A stretch of 64,000 bases of DNA from Onchocerca volvulus (Eukaryota; Nematoda; Chromadorea; Rhabditida; Onchocercidae). Of this stretch, positions 37,210 through 48,981 are shown piece after piece (position 1 is the first letter of the stretch; the number at the start of each line of letters is the position of its first letter). Below the pieces are notes generated by a model. The model did no database searches. It was given only the letters and a program-made list of their open reading frames with translations, and was not told the DNA's origin. Both the position numbers and the translations under genes were made by a program. The DNA lies in the NCBI GenBank assembly GCA_000499405.2, contig HG738137.1, positions 20,298,603 through 20,362,602 on the forward strand, written 5' to 3'.

Positions 37210-38405
37210 ATGACTTCATTAACTGATAGCGGCTATCGATATACACGACTGAATGACTTACCTTCGTCTTCAACTGAGTTTTTTGCTGACACTTTACAAA
37301 AACAAGAAGTTCGTTATCTATGAATTTTTGCCGAAACTTTTTTCTTTCGAAACTTTCAACGTACCAGTTAAGAGTTCTGCTTTGTATACAATACTGAATT
37401 ATTTAAAATGTCTCCCTGTCCGATGCTTATTTTTATCTGAATGATAACTCTGAATAATGTTTATTATTTCCAGATAATATTGACTGATCAGGATAGAGAC
37501 CTGGAAAAAGTGGGCGATTCTGTGCATTTGTTGAAAAATATGAGTAGTCGAATTGGAACGGAACTCGAAGAGCAGTCAATGTAGTTTCTTTTTTTTCCGA
37601 TTACAAGTGTTATTTATATTTAAAAAAAAGCAGAAGATTTCAAATTTGAACATATGGAGTTAATTATTAATAGCTAAAAGATTCTGCTTCCAATTTCTAA
37701 CATCATTTGATTAGCCAACAAAATAGTGAATTAATTCACATAGTTTGAATTTTCAGTAAATAGGAAGCAATAGAAAGGAAACTTTTTGATTGTGCAGAAA
37801 TTTACTGTGTTATTAATACGATAATGAGATTTAATATGTTTTTGCTTATGCATTAGTAACGATCAATTAGTGTTGTAACGATCTGATTTACATGTAAAAT
37901 TTTTTTTTTGACTAACATTCCAGTTCATGATTTTTTATTCTTAAAATAGGATGTTGAGTGAAATAAATTGATTTTTTATTTCTGATTTTTTAATCATTTT
38001 TTCCTCGTAATGTCGATAATTAATGTTTTTCAATTTTCAGTTTCCAATTTTATTCTTTAGAATGTTGGATGATTTGAGTACGGATATGGAACGGGCGGGT
38101 ATGAAACTGGATGGAATGATAAAAAAAATTGCTAAAGTGACTAACATGAACGATGGTTCGTTTGAATCATTTTAATGCAAACTCTTTGAATGATGAAGTG
38201 CATATGCATATTTAATTTTGTGTTTCCTCAATCTAAAATTTTATTTTTTTATTAGAAAAGTAATGAAATCTATTGTACAGTGAGATCACAAGATTTGGAC
38301 AAAATTTCACTCAATCTGGAAATTTCAGATAAGAGGCAATGGATGGCAATTTTCATTCTATCCATATTATTGTTTTTTATTGTTCTTTTGTTCATGCTGT
38401 TGTAG
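37210..38405 (+). CDS. Syntaxin-6/10-type Qc-SNARE
   Basis: A tail-anchored SNARE, expected in endosome-to-Golgi fusion. Exons: 37210-37308, 37474-37580, 38061-38155 and a last exon from 38329 (or 38281) to 38405. The start ATG follows tttttgcag directly, so it is either a trans-splice site or an internal acceptor. The SNARE motif reads LTDQDRDLEKVGDSVHLLKN, then MSSRIGTELEEQ, MLDDLSTDMERAGMKLDGM and IKKIAKVTNMN, followed by DKRQWMAIF and a hydrophobic anchor ending FIVLLFMLL. The KVTNMN-D-KRQW layout is that of syntaxin 6. The predicted product is only about 120 residues and lacks the N-terminal helical domain of syntaxin 6; upstream exons may have been missed. pofut-1 follows 559 bp downstream on the same strand. 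Confidence 0.8.
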
Positions 38406-38963
38406 GTTGTTCTTTGTTCATCATTCTGCATTTCTATTTCATGCTTTCTTTGTTTTTAATTTATTAAACGACATTATAGGTGGAGAAATTAATAGAACTG
38501 TAAAAAAACTGAAGATTTGTGAAAATTGGATTTGATTAAAATCTTAAGAGAAATATGAGCTTATATTATTTGGTAATTCTGAATATGACAATTTTCGACT
38601 TGAGTGGTATTTTGAACTATAAACTTGTATTTCGGTTTAGCAATTTTTTTTCATCAGCTTGGTTATTTCTGATAAAGATTTTCTTTCACATTTCTTTGCT
38701 TTTTCATGATAAATTAGGAAAGACCATTAGTAATTGTACATAGGAGCTCTACTCAAAGGCTATCTTCTAATTTTATTAAAGTCAACTTATGAAGAAAGAA
38801 GGATAAAGTCTAAAATTGTGAATATTGTTCCGTTCTGAATTTCTTGCATATCGACAGGCTGTATTCTTTTTCTCGAAGCATTTACATATTTCGTAAGTTT
38901 TATTTCTTCAGCAAAATCGAGTTATTTTTTCTTTGTTTAAGAATCTTCTCAGTCGAGATTAAA
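38406..38963. other. Spacer between syntaxin and pofut-1
   Basis: A 558-bp spacer between two same-strand genes. It contains a 62-codon ORF at 38555-38743 of Leu/Phe-rich composition that I treat as chance. The spacing would allow an operon, but no polypyrimidine or SL2 evidence can be read with confidence. Confidence 0.4.
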
Positions 38964-41579
38964 ATGTGCTTATCATTATTTTTACTCTTTTATTTGTTCA
39001 CTTTATTATGGATTGGTAATTTCACTTCTGAAACCGGCTATGTAGTATATTGCCCATGTATGGGTAGATTTGGTAATCAAATGGAGCATTTTCTCGGCAT
39101 GTTGGCATTTGCGAAATCCCTTAATAGAACTTTAGTTTTGCCTCCATTCATTGAATATCATCCCGAAAAAAAGCAAGCCGTAAGTTTCGCACTATGTTTT
39201 TCTATATTAATTCAATTTTTATCATTTAGCTGTACTTTTCTTCGATATTTCCTTTATTTTAACATTGCAGCTTATTTTTACAAAGCACTTTGTTATTAGA
39301 TAGATATGCAACAGTTCCAAAATATTCTTAGTCCTTATTGTCAGCATGCAATTAAGTGATTCCATATTTTTCGGAACTATGAAGTGCGACTATGATTCGA
39401 GACATGGTTTTGTATTTTGTTTTTGAAAATCAGTTCGGGAAAGTTTTTTATTTAGATTATGGTTGACTTTGACACATATTTTTTGGTTGAACCGCTACGT
39501 AACTTTCATAAAATGATTGTTATGCGTGATTTTATTAAGGAAATCGCACCGAATATTTGGCCACTGGATAAAAGAAAGGGTAAGTATTGACTGAATTTTT
39601 TTTTTCTTATGGTATTACTCTAAATATTCAATCTTTTAAACTATTCTTCTGTTACCTCGAATTGTTTAACGGTTATTTAACATATCTCTTTAAAATGATA
39701 ACAGAAATTGCGAAAATTGATATATTATATCTTTCACTGATTAAAAACTGCAAGACTTCAGCATTTTGTTGGCAGCCGCGTCAAAGTATCCTTGATACAA
39801 GGAAATCATCCGGTTGTCATGCCAAAGAGGGAAATCCATTTGGTCCATTTTGGGATTATTCAAATGTAACTTTTATTGGCGATGTTTATTACGCTTCAGA
39901 TTTTCCTGAAGCACATCTTATTGGCTTGGCAAGCGTGCGAAAAAAATGGAATGAGAAGTAAGCATTGCGTGAAGCCGTAAGCTTAATATTTCTTCATTGC
40001 TTAAAAAAAGTGTAATGTAAAGAAAAAATATTGTTGATCATAGAAACAGATCACGAGTGGTATAAAATTTCGCTTCAAGAATTATCAGGAAATCATCGAA
40101 TATTTAACTTCTATTATCAGTGAAATTATAAATGAGATATAGCACCGCAAATAAGTTTTTAAAGAATGAAGCATCGTTACCTGAATAGATTGTCCACTGC
40201 CAAAGTAAAACATTATTCTGGTAGTCATAAGTTATTCGTATTAAAATTTGCCTTTTTGCAGATTTCCAGCTGATCGATATCCAGTTTTGTCGTTCATTTC
40301 CGCACCGGCAGCATTTCCAGCATTGACGGATCATCATCATTTGCAGAGACATCTCCATTGGTCAAGAGCAATTGTGAAAGAGGCTAATAAATATGTAGCA
40401 GAATCACTTAAAAGACCATTTATTGGTATTCACTTGCGAAATGATGTTGACTGGGTAAGTTTTACAGTACTAGACTCCAGTATCATACTTTAAAATTATA
40501 TATATGTCTCAAAAAATAATGCAGAATTCCATCGAATTTAAGGAAATTTTCTCTTAAATTAAATTTTACAAATATAAAGAACATACGAAAATCTGATTTT
40601 AACACTATTAACTTATAAAATTTTCTTTTGCTATAAGTTCTATTTGCTGTGTAAAAATCCAGATGTGATCGAACTAATTTCATGTTCGCAGGAGAATTTA
40701 TGTCGAATGGTACAAAAAGACGAAATTGAGAAATTATTTGGTTCAGCGATTTGTACTGGTAACAGCAATAAATTAACTGTCGAAATGTGTCTGCCTTCAC
40801 TGGAAACAATTATTAAAGATGTGAAATTTTAACTATTTTTGATGACTTTAAATTTAAAAAGGAGTGTGAATAAAGCAAACAATACGACTTAAATTTAGAT
40901 GCAGAATTTACTAGTTTTCTGATTTCATACAATTATCTTAAAATTTTTTTGCGCTTTTTATTTCCTGAATGTGTTTTTTTGAAGTTAATAAATTTAAGAT
41001 TATGAAGAAGGCATCAGACTTGAAAGTACGATCAGTATTCGTATCAAGTGACCGAAATCACTACATCGATGAATTAAAACAAAAATTGGCTTCTTTACAG
41101 GTTAATATATTTTTTCTAATAAAAATGGAAACATGATCATTAGAATCATTAGACTGTTGTTTATTCTATAATGATTTGATGACAACCAATTAAGAGTTGC
41201 AATTTCTTGAATGCAGCAAGCTAAAGGAATTTTAAAATGGTAACATTTCTTTTTAGACTTGCTCCTATTTTAAAATTCCTTCAACTTTTTTGCAGTAAGA
41301 TGATATCATTCATTTATGGCAATATATGATTTTGTAATGGTATGATTTATCAGCCAGCAGCAAAATTTATAGCTCTTTCAGATCGTTGTAGAACGTCGTT
41401 ATCCTGAGAATTTGCATATAAATTTAGCGATTCTTTCAATAGCAGATCATTTCATTGGCAATTGTGTATCCACTTTGAGTGCATTTATATATCGGCAGAG
41501 GAAGTACACATCGAACGTTGCCAGGCCTTCATCGTTTTTTGCTCAGAATTATTTTATAGAAAATAAAGATGAACTGTAG
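38964..41579 (+). CDS. pofut-1: GDP-fucose protein O-fucosyltransferase 1
   Basis: Adds O-fucose to Ser/Thr of folded EGF repeats, as on Notch, in the ER lumen. Exons: 38964-39179, 39456-39579, 39762-39957, 40262-40454, 40692-40820, 40999-41100, 41382-41579, all in phase, about 385 residues. The N-terminal [16 protein letters not shown] is a signal peptide. It is followed by [19 protein letters not shown] (nucleotide-sugar binding start), [23 protein letters not shown], the GT-B signature [10 protein letters not shown] with the catalytic region Arg, [38 protein letters not shown] and RPSSFF. The last four residues are KDEL, a canonical ER-retrieval signal; many animal orthologues carry variants of it. 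Key residues are all present. The last intron contains a 15-bp inverted repeat. Confidence 0.95.
41224..41281. repeat. 15-bp inverted repeat in last pofut-1 intron
   Basis: Arms 41224-41238 (AAGGAATTTTAAAAT) and 41267-41281 are perfect reverse complements with a 28-nt loop. The right arm ends shortly before a tttttgcag, which is not the inferred acceptor (41381), so the stem could hide a decoy acceptor. Confidence 0.75.
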
Positions 41580-43648
41580 TTTTTCGTTAGAAATTGTTAT
41601 TGGGAGTATGCATTTTTGATTGGCAAGATAGTTTTCACATAATTCAGATTGAAAATAAAAACAATATCGAAGAGCATATTGTCTTGATTCTCCAGATAAA
41701 GTATAAAAAAATGGCAAGACCAGCAGTGAGGAGAAAGAGGAAGCATAATGTCCAGCAAGTGAATTAAGTGCCTATTAACAAGTCTTGTAAAGAAACTTTT
41801 TTTCAGAAAAGAGCAATAATCACAATGTATTACAGCATGCCTAAAAAAATATGGTAGTCGATTGAGGCAAATTCCCCCAATTAATAAATATAAGTAATTT
41901 TCGGATTATTTCTGCCTTTAGTTTTATTTGCACTTCATATGATTTCACAACAAATGCGAGAACTATTTCTGAAGAAAAAAACTTTGTGTTACGTGATAGG
42001 AAATCCTATCTTACCGTCTTTCCTAACAAATTCAAGTATTTTGAACATAGATAATTACTATTGGGTTGTATTAGACCAGTGCTAGCAAAACGGTTGAAAC
42101 ATGCATTGTTGACTTTTATTGCGTGTAGACAATTGCACCAATAGTGTTCAAGATGCAATTTCTTTTTGAGACAAATTAAAAATTATTATACTTCGACAAC
42201 GTACAATAATGTTTTATGATTAGTAGAAACAATGGAATGTTTTCGACAACGTACAATTTATTAATTTTCGAAAATCTAAATTTCTAAATAAATCAATAAA
42301 TAGTTACATTGTCAATTTCACCTATTTACACTTATACAAATTGACAATACAACTAACTGTCGTTTTATTATACGTTCAAAAAGCAATAAATTGAAGCTTA
42401 ATGAATCGAAAGAGATAAAATAACATATTTCATCAGATACGAATTTTCCCATTTCTTCTATTCTTATTCAGGATGTCGGGAAGTTTGAAATTTCTGATGA
42501 ACCCGGAACTATATATCAAAACTATACTGTAAAAAAGCTGAGAATTCACATTAATCAACAAATTCTAAGTCATAAAATGAAAGTCACATTCAAGAACTTT
42601 AATTTTAGAAGACTATTAGGTTCCGATTATTCAAGAAAAAAGAAGCAAAAAACCAACGATGAAACGAATGTGCATAATTTCCATCCGCAATCGTGTAATG
42701 TGTAAATCAGGATATGTAAACAAATAAATACAAAATGACAAGATAAAAAAAGGACTTAGCACAACCACTATGACAATGTAACTCACGATAATAATATAAG
42801 AATAATATGTATGGGAAAGAAGACAATGTGGATAGTACATAATAACAAGTACAGAATCAAAACTCAACTGAATTTATTGCAAAAAAATTTGGAAGTATTG
42901 CGAAATACAGCAGAATTCAGCGCATCTTCAAGCGATTTAAAACTAGTGCAGGACTGAATTCTGACTGCCCCGATACTAGTGCAATGATTCAAAATTATTA
43001 GAGTTTTGATTTTTTCTAACACAAAGAAAAAGGTTCAAAAGAATTTCAGAAATAATTTCGACAAAATTTCGATGCATTCAAATTCGTCAGATTTAATTTA
43101 AACCAAATTTGAAAGTATCATATAAATCTGATGAAAACGAAAACTCGCTCTATGGCTGAACCATTTCTCACAGTTGTGAATGCATTGTTTCATAAATATA
43201 TAAGCAGTCATATAATTGCATGGCAGATTAATTATGAGAATTTGATATCTGCGTCAAAATACCTCACGAACACTTCTTAACTCTTTCTCTCATCAATTTT
43301 CATAAAGGCTATTTCCTCATTTCCTGCAAATTTTGAAATATACCGTTTATTCAAATAAGATTTTTGTCCTCTAGTTTTCAATTGGTATTTTATTCTTCAC
43401 ATCTAGTAAGCGCATGTAACTAATATACCTCTGAAATTTTTAGAATTTTACATAGCATAAGCAAAACTGTTCTTATAAATAAGAAATTCTGTTTTAAGTT
43501 CCATTTGTGACGTTTTTGTTGAAATATCTAAAATAATCTTACTTCAGGTGCCTTGTATCAAACGTCAAAAACAAAATTCAAAACAAAATTCACAACACGA
43601 TAGAAAATCCCAGTTAAAGATGACTATAATAAAATAAAAATCGTCTTT
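41580..43648. other. Convergent intergenic region, pofut-1 / unc-18
   Basis: About 2 kb between two convergent genes, so only 3' ends are expected. It holds a direct repeat (TTCGACAACGTACAAT at 42192-42207 and 42242-42257), an 11-bp inverted repeat (42308-42318 and 42338-42348) and AT-rich unique sequence. A 78-codon hydrophobic ORF at 42631-42867 (minus) has no recognisable features. Confidence 0.5.
42192..42257. repeat. 16-bp direct repeat
   Basis: TTCGACAACGTACAAT occurs at 42192-42207 and again, identically, at 42242-42257. A short inverted repeat follows 50 bp later. Together they could be remnants of a small mobile element. Confidence 0.7.
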
Positions 43649-46600
43649 TCAATTATTTCGAGGTTTGTTGAGCCCACGAAGATTTTCCAGGAAAGCTGCT
43701 GGATTTATCAACTGATCTGATCCTGAAATAAAGAATGAAAATAATTTGTAAATTTAAGAGAGTTTAAGAATTGAAATTTAAAAGCCATTGCCAAGTAAAT
43801 TACAATCATTTGAACCCACCGATGACAACTTCCCATGGTTTTTTATCTTTCGTAACTTCGTAAGCAACTCTCATCTCTGAATATGTTACTCCACCCACCA
43901 CAAAAACAATTAAGCGAGGTCCTGAGCGATAAGATATCTGATGTCCACGTTCCTTATGCCATTGACCATATCGAGCACTAAACGAACAGTTAATATGAAG
44001 ATTAAATAAAATAACGAAACTAAAAATTTCCAACCCTTAATTAAGGGAAAAAAAAATGATCAAGGGGGAAAATGAGAAAAATTATAAACTTTTCGAACTG
44101 ATATTAAGACACGGCAGACGATGTATTAAAGCTTGTCGAAGATTTGTCGAGGATACATTAGCAGAAAAAAAAATATACCACTGTCATGTTATTCTATTTT
44201 TTTATTCCAACTGTCGGAAATTCCGAGAAACTCTCTCATGAGCTAATAATGGTGTCCTCTTGTAGATCAAACTCTATCATTGTCCTCTCTCAATATTTTT
44301 AAGGATTATTATCACAAGGGCGGTTTAATAGGTCATGATTGTTTTAGTCTCTCTTTGTTTTAGCCTCTCTTTCTTTTGGGTTCTGGTATAGAATTGTTTT
44401 GTTGATGTGACTGATATTGTAATGGTCGTATTCGTTGTATAATCAAAAATTTCGTGATAAACTATTTAATTATCCAAATTTGAGGCTATGCTATAAATCA
44501 ATTTTTCCGACAACCCGAGTCAACTCGACTCAGTACAGCTCAAACCTAAGTAAACTCAACTCAACAACTCAACCGAATCGATCTCAACTCGACACAATTC
44601 AACGCAATTCAACTTAATCCAGTTCAGCGGATCTTTGGAAGCTGATAGACCAACTCAACAATCAACTCGCCTAGATACACTAGTGGTATTTGGCTACTGA
44701 TCGACATTACTCTCCATGACTGAGAAAAATTCACGACACTAATAGAGCAGCATTTATGAACTGTATGTGAGAGGTAACTTATAGTCAATTAATCTGTTAA
44801 GTTTAATGACTTATTTATCATTTCTTTCTCTTATATGTTATTTGTTGATTGCTATGCATTGCTGCCCGAAGATGGTTAGGCGGTGTTATTTTCGTATTTA
44901 TATTTCAGTAAAACGCTACAAATTTGTATTTCACTTTTTTTTTTTTTTTTAAAATATAAATTAAAGGACTGCAACTGACAGTGTTGAGAATTTCAAATCG
45001 GAGAAACGGAATTCAATTATTATCAGAAAAAAAAAAAAACTAAATATTAAGACATTTGAAAATATGGATAAAAGACCTTGTTGGTGGACGATATGTTGGA
45101 GTGGTTTGTCGCCCAGCTAGAAACGGAAAATGCTTCATATCAAGTCTGTCATCTATCGCATCTTCTAAAATATCTTTCAAAACCGGAACCCAACGAGAAG
45201 ACTGGTAAACTTGTTCATTGGCACGCTCTTTACGATTCGGTGTCCAAAATCGTTTACGCCCTTGCTAAAAATTCAAAAACAAGGAATTCATGGAAGATCA
45301 TAATAAACTAAATGAATCTTGAATTTGTTGAACGAAAATTCATACACTTTATAACTCACATCTACAACTATATTCAAACCCAAATACATTGCATTCGCCA
45401 GTGTATCTTTCTCCACTACGTCAATATTCGCATGTTGCAAAAGTTTATCCAAATTTTCCTCGGTAATGCCTCAAGTATTAAGAATATAGAGAATGAAGAA
45501 CCATATAAAATTTAAAAATTGAAAAGATTGTTTAGTATTCAAAATTCCAATTGTAAGTATTTTTAAAACTTGGTTTATTTTCCAAGAAATAGAGAAGAAT
45601 AGCACTTGATAACAAAACATTTTAAAATCGAACCGTTTTTTGACAAAATATAAAGTAGAATAAGCCGAAGACGGTCAGGTGGTTCAACTGCTGGATCAAT
45701 CAATAAAGGTACCATTAATTTCATAGGATCTTTTACTCGCTCACCTTCCGCATCAACTTGCATTGCCAGGTCCTACAGTAATTTTACATTTTAAACTACT
45801 AAGGATTTTGAATCAGAAATGTTGAAGTTTCAACATACACCATATTCTACAAACCTGCTCGACTTTACAAAGTTTATCGATTCCTTGTTGGTATTTATGC
45901 ATACATTCTTCTGCCAAGTGAAAATGGGTGTTGAATTTGTTCAATTCTTTTTGATACTGTGGCATCTTTTTGATCATCATTGACAGATCTAAATAAAAGT
46001 TCATAACAACAAGACGATTTTCAACGAGAAACATAATTTTTAAATAAATCAGAAAAATACAAATACATATCCTGAGCAAACAGAAATATGCAAGGAAATA
46101 AACGAACCTTTGATACTTTTTGCATCAGCTTTCATGCCGGCATTATTTTCAGAAAATTTTTTCAGTCCTTTAGTGACTTCTTGCGAAACAACAGCAATAT
46201 GTTTGTGGCGATTTTCGACCCAGAGGTCGTCGTTTTCATCAAGTAGTACCTCTTTATCAATGCTATCATTGCCACCGGTTTCGTAACTGAAATATTAGAG
46301 GCAATAGAATCCAAATTCTACTCGTGTCATTTTTTTTTTCTTCTAAAAGTAATGTAAAGAAACTAAAAGAGTTTTCTAAAAAGCAAACTGAGAGAGAATT
46401 TTCTGCAAAACTATCGTAAAAGGAGCAAAAACATTGAAACTTCTATAAACTGACCGATAAACGTCATTCTCTATGTCTAAAAGATCATATGTCATGGCCT
46501 GTAAAGTTAGTTCATGAAGCAATGGACTAATAGCATCAAAGCCTCGATCCAGAATCAATAGTTGACTACGAGCCTTATCTGCACCTTCTCCCATCGAAGG

Positions 46601-48614
46601 ATCATCCGCTTTATAAGCATCAAGCTTCTGTTGAACTAAATGTGACAACTCAACATTCCGCTCAAAATCTGCTCGATACCTGGAAACAAAATATTCAGAA
46701 AAGCTAGAAAAACTTAAATTTAACTTCTTTCATGGATCAATCACTAATTTCGCAACTTCAACGCATAATATTTCGTATTTTCTATTTTCCTTTAAGCTAA
46801 AGAAAAAAAAAAGTTTTGTGTTTCCAAAAATTGTAAATAACCTACACCTAAGCTAATTTTAAATTGTTCTACCTTAAAAGTGGGTATTCTCCTAATGTTG
46901 CACATACTGTAGCGATCTGTTCTGCAATGCGTTCTAAATTCGTCGTTAAACCACCTTGCTTTTGTGCATTGTAATATAAAAAGAATGTATCCGGTGAATC
47001 TAATGAATATACCTAAAAAATGTTTTCATCAATATACAAGCAGTTTGTGGAATTTTGTCTAAAATTAAAGGGAAAAAAAAAAGATGAAAAACTCTAAGAT
47101 TTACAAAGAAAGACGATAAAGTTATTTTATCACAGAATTGCCTGAGCACCAAATATTGCGTAACCTTAACTATTTCCAGATATAATATGGAGAAACGAAA
47201 AGGACCCATCAAAGAGCACTTCTACTGAAAAACTAATGCTGTCGAAAAAATTCGAAAATTATAATTAATATAAACAAGGAGTGGTAAAATTCAAGAAGCG
47301 CGTAATTTCAAATGGACCAACAAATCGGTAAACATGTTTGCTGCTAAAACAATAAACAAAAGGATTAACATGTTTCCTGCCAAAATGCTCCGATCAACAG
47401 CTAAACAAAGCGAGGTCGACCAATCTCACAAGGTGACGAATCATAGATTAGGAAAGAAGGGAGAGTCCGGGAAGGATATGAAGGGTTCGGATTTGGAGCA
47501 CAGTCAGTTCTGTTTGGCGAACAATCAAGGACCGAGTGATAAGTTATTTGGATATTCTCGGAGAGTTTTTTGTTCGCAGCTATTCCGTTCCGTTGCTAAT
47601 AAATTCTTTCTTCAAACAGGATTTAATTTTGTCGCAACACACATAATTTGAAAAAATTTCGCGCAAATGTATTGCAGAAATGCTATGGGAATGAGAATAA
47701 AAAACATATACTAAGTAAATTCATATTAAGAAATGCATACTTGTGATTCATAAGGAGTAAAAGCGATATTTACTTCCTTTAGAGTTTTAATGTACTTCGC
47801 CGCACGGCTTTTTGATAATGTTGAAAACAGTTGATCAGGACATGCTAAAAGTTATATTTATTCATTTCATATTTAGTTTGAAGAATAAAACCGAAATTTT
47901 TTATGGCTAATTTTTCAAGAACATTAAGCAATTATTTAAAAAAAAATGAAGTCTCAAGAAATCTTTATTGTTCTTTACATAACTAGACACTAAATATAAC
48001 TTAATCTAATTCAACTGTCGCAGCTGTACTAGTTATAAATAGATGCCATACTATCACTTCATATTATTAATTCATTTCTTCACCTTGAATTTTTCCAATT
48101 ATAAATAAAAATGTATTCATACCTTCAGTAAAGAACACATGTGCACATCGATACTGATTTCGACTATATGTAAAATCTGCGATCAATTTTTCAACAGAGT
48201 CTTTCGTTGGAGCAATCAAATAAATAGCATCAAGACTCTAAAATAATAAAAAAATTCGTTAACTTAACCTCATTAAAGTTATGCAAAGTGTTTTTATTTT
48301 AATCCAAGACACACATTTTACATGCATTTATCAACTGAAGACAGCGCATCACAATAATAGTAGTAAAAGAATTGATCAGATCCTTTTCTTAGTTAAAATT
48401 CTGATTATTAATGCGATCCAAATGCCAGGACTTACAGGTAGTGGTTCTCGACGTTTGTTGATGTCTTCAACAATTGTGATACCTTCATCCATGATATTGT
48501 GCATCTTGCAACATGCACTAAGCATCCGCATCGCCAACCGATCCACCACCAATACATTCCATCCACCACCTTTATCGCTTCGTCGCAACGGTCGAATCAC
48601 TTCATTGAGCAGTT
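43649..48614 (-). CDS. unc-18: UNC-18/Munc18-1, Sec1 family syntaxin chaperone (first exon not found)
   Basis: Binds syntaxin and SNARE complexes and is required for synaptic vesicle release. Exons: 48614-48436, 48237-48123, 47844-47741, 47012-46873, 46679-46455, 46286-46108, 45988-45855, 45771-45634, 45469-45360, 45264-45077, 43977-43820, 43722-43649, all in phase. Recognised blocks: [55 protein letters not shown] strand ([11 protein letters not shown]), [115 protein letters not shown] and a C-terminus [11 protein letters not shown]. The listed first exon opens at an acceptor (sequence [11 protein letters not shown]), so a short exon with the start codon lies upstream. ATG ATT before a GT at about 48690 is one candidate. 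The 1.1 kb intron before the penultimate exon holds CAACTC-rich sequence. Confidence 0.95.
44511..44640. repeat. Degenerate CAACTC-rich satellite-like tract
   Basis: Within a large unc-18 intron, units such as CAACTCGACTCAGTACAGCT, AACTCAACTCAACAACTCAA and CAATTCAACGCAATTCAAC recur with a rough 5-10 bp period. Frames through it give Ser/Thr/Asn/Leu-rich nonsense. It is a decayed simple repeat. Confidence 0.75.
47334..47651 (+). other. Antisense ORF inside an unc-18 intron
   Basis: A 105-codon frame from ATG to TGA lies inside the intron 47013-47740, opposite to unc-18. It is less AT-rich than its surroundings and contains the segment [20 protein letters not shown]. The first 36 codons include a near-duplicated start (MFAAK and MFPAK), and a plausible donor follows QSHK. 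No domain is recognised. It may be a nested gene, a processed insertion or a chance ORF in a locally GC-richer insert. Confidence 0.3.
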
Positions 48615-48981
48615 CTAAATATGAAATGACTCCATATAATGTAATGAAAAATCCAAATTAATTAATTAACAGCATGGAAATTCTGACCAATCATAAATCC
48701 ATTCGCTGAATGTGTAAACCGCTTAACTTGAGGCGCGAAAATTATAGATCAAGAGTTATCGAGTATATCGCTTAGCTGTTAAAATTTTTCTACTTCATAT
48801 AAAAATGATTTCAAAACATAACGAAAGTGACCGAAAGACACAAAAAATTTGGGAAAACGCAGACTTCCTCTTTAAGCTGCGCATAGTGAAAATGGTGAGG
48901 ATTAAAGATTTGCTTGTATTATTTTTATTCATTCCTACATTTTTCAAAATACTAGTAACGGTGGTGCGCTAGCATTTACTC
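48615..48981. promoter_or_regulatory. Divergent promoter region, unc-18 / coiled-coil gene
   Basis: Less than 370 bp separates the first recognised unc-18 exon (minus) from the first coding exon of the plus-strand coiled-coil gene. The two probably share a bidirectional promoter unless the unc-18 start exon lies further right, inside or beyond the neighbouring gene. No individual site is assigned. Confidence 0.4.

Noticed and set aside
44435..44617. Ser/Thr/Asn-rich ORF in an unc-18 intron
   Set aside because: It is a translation of the degenerate CAACTC repeat tract.
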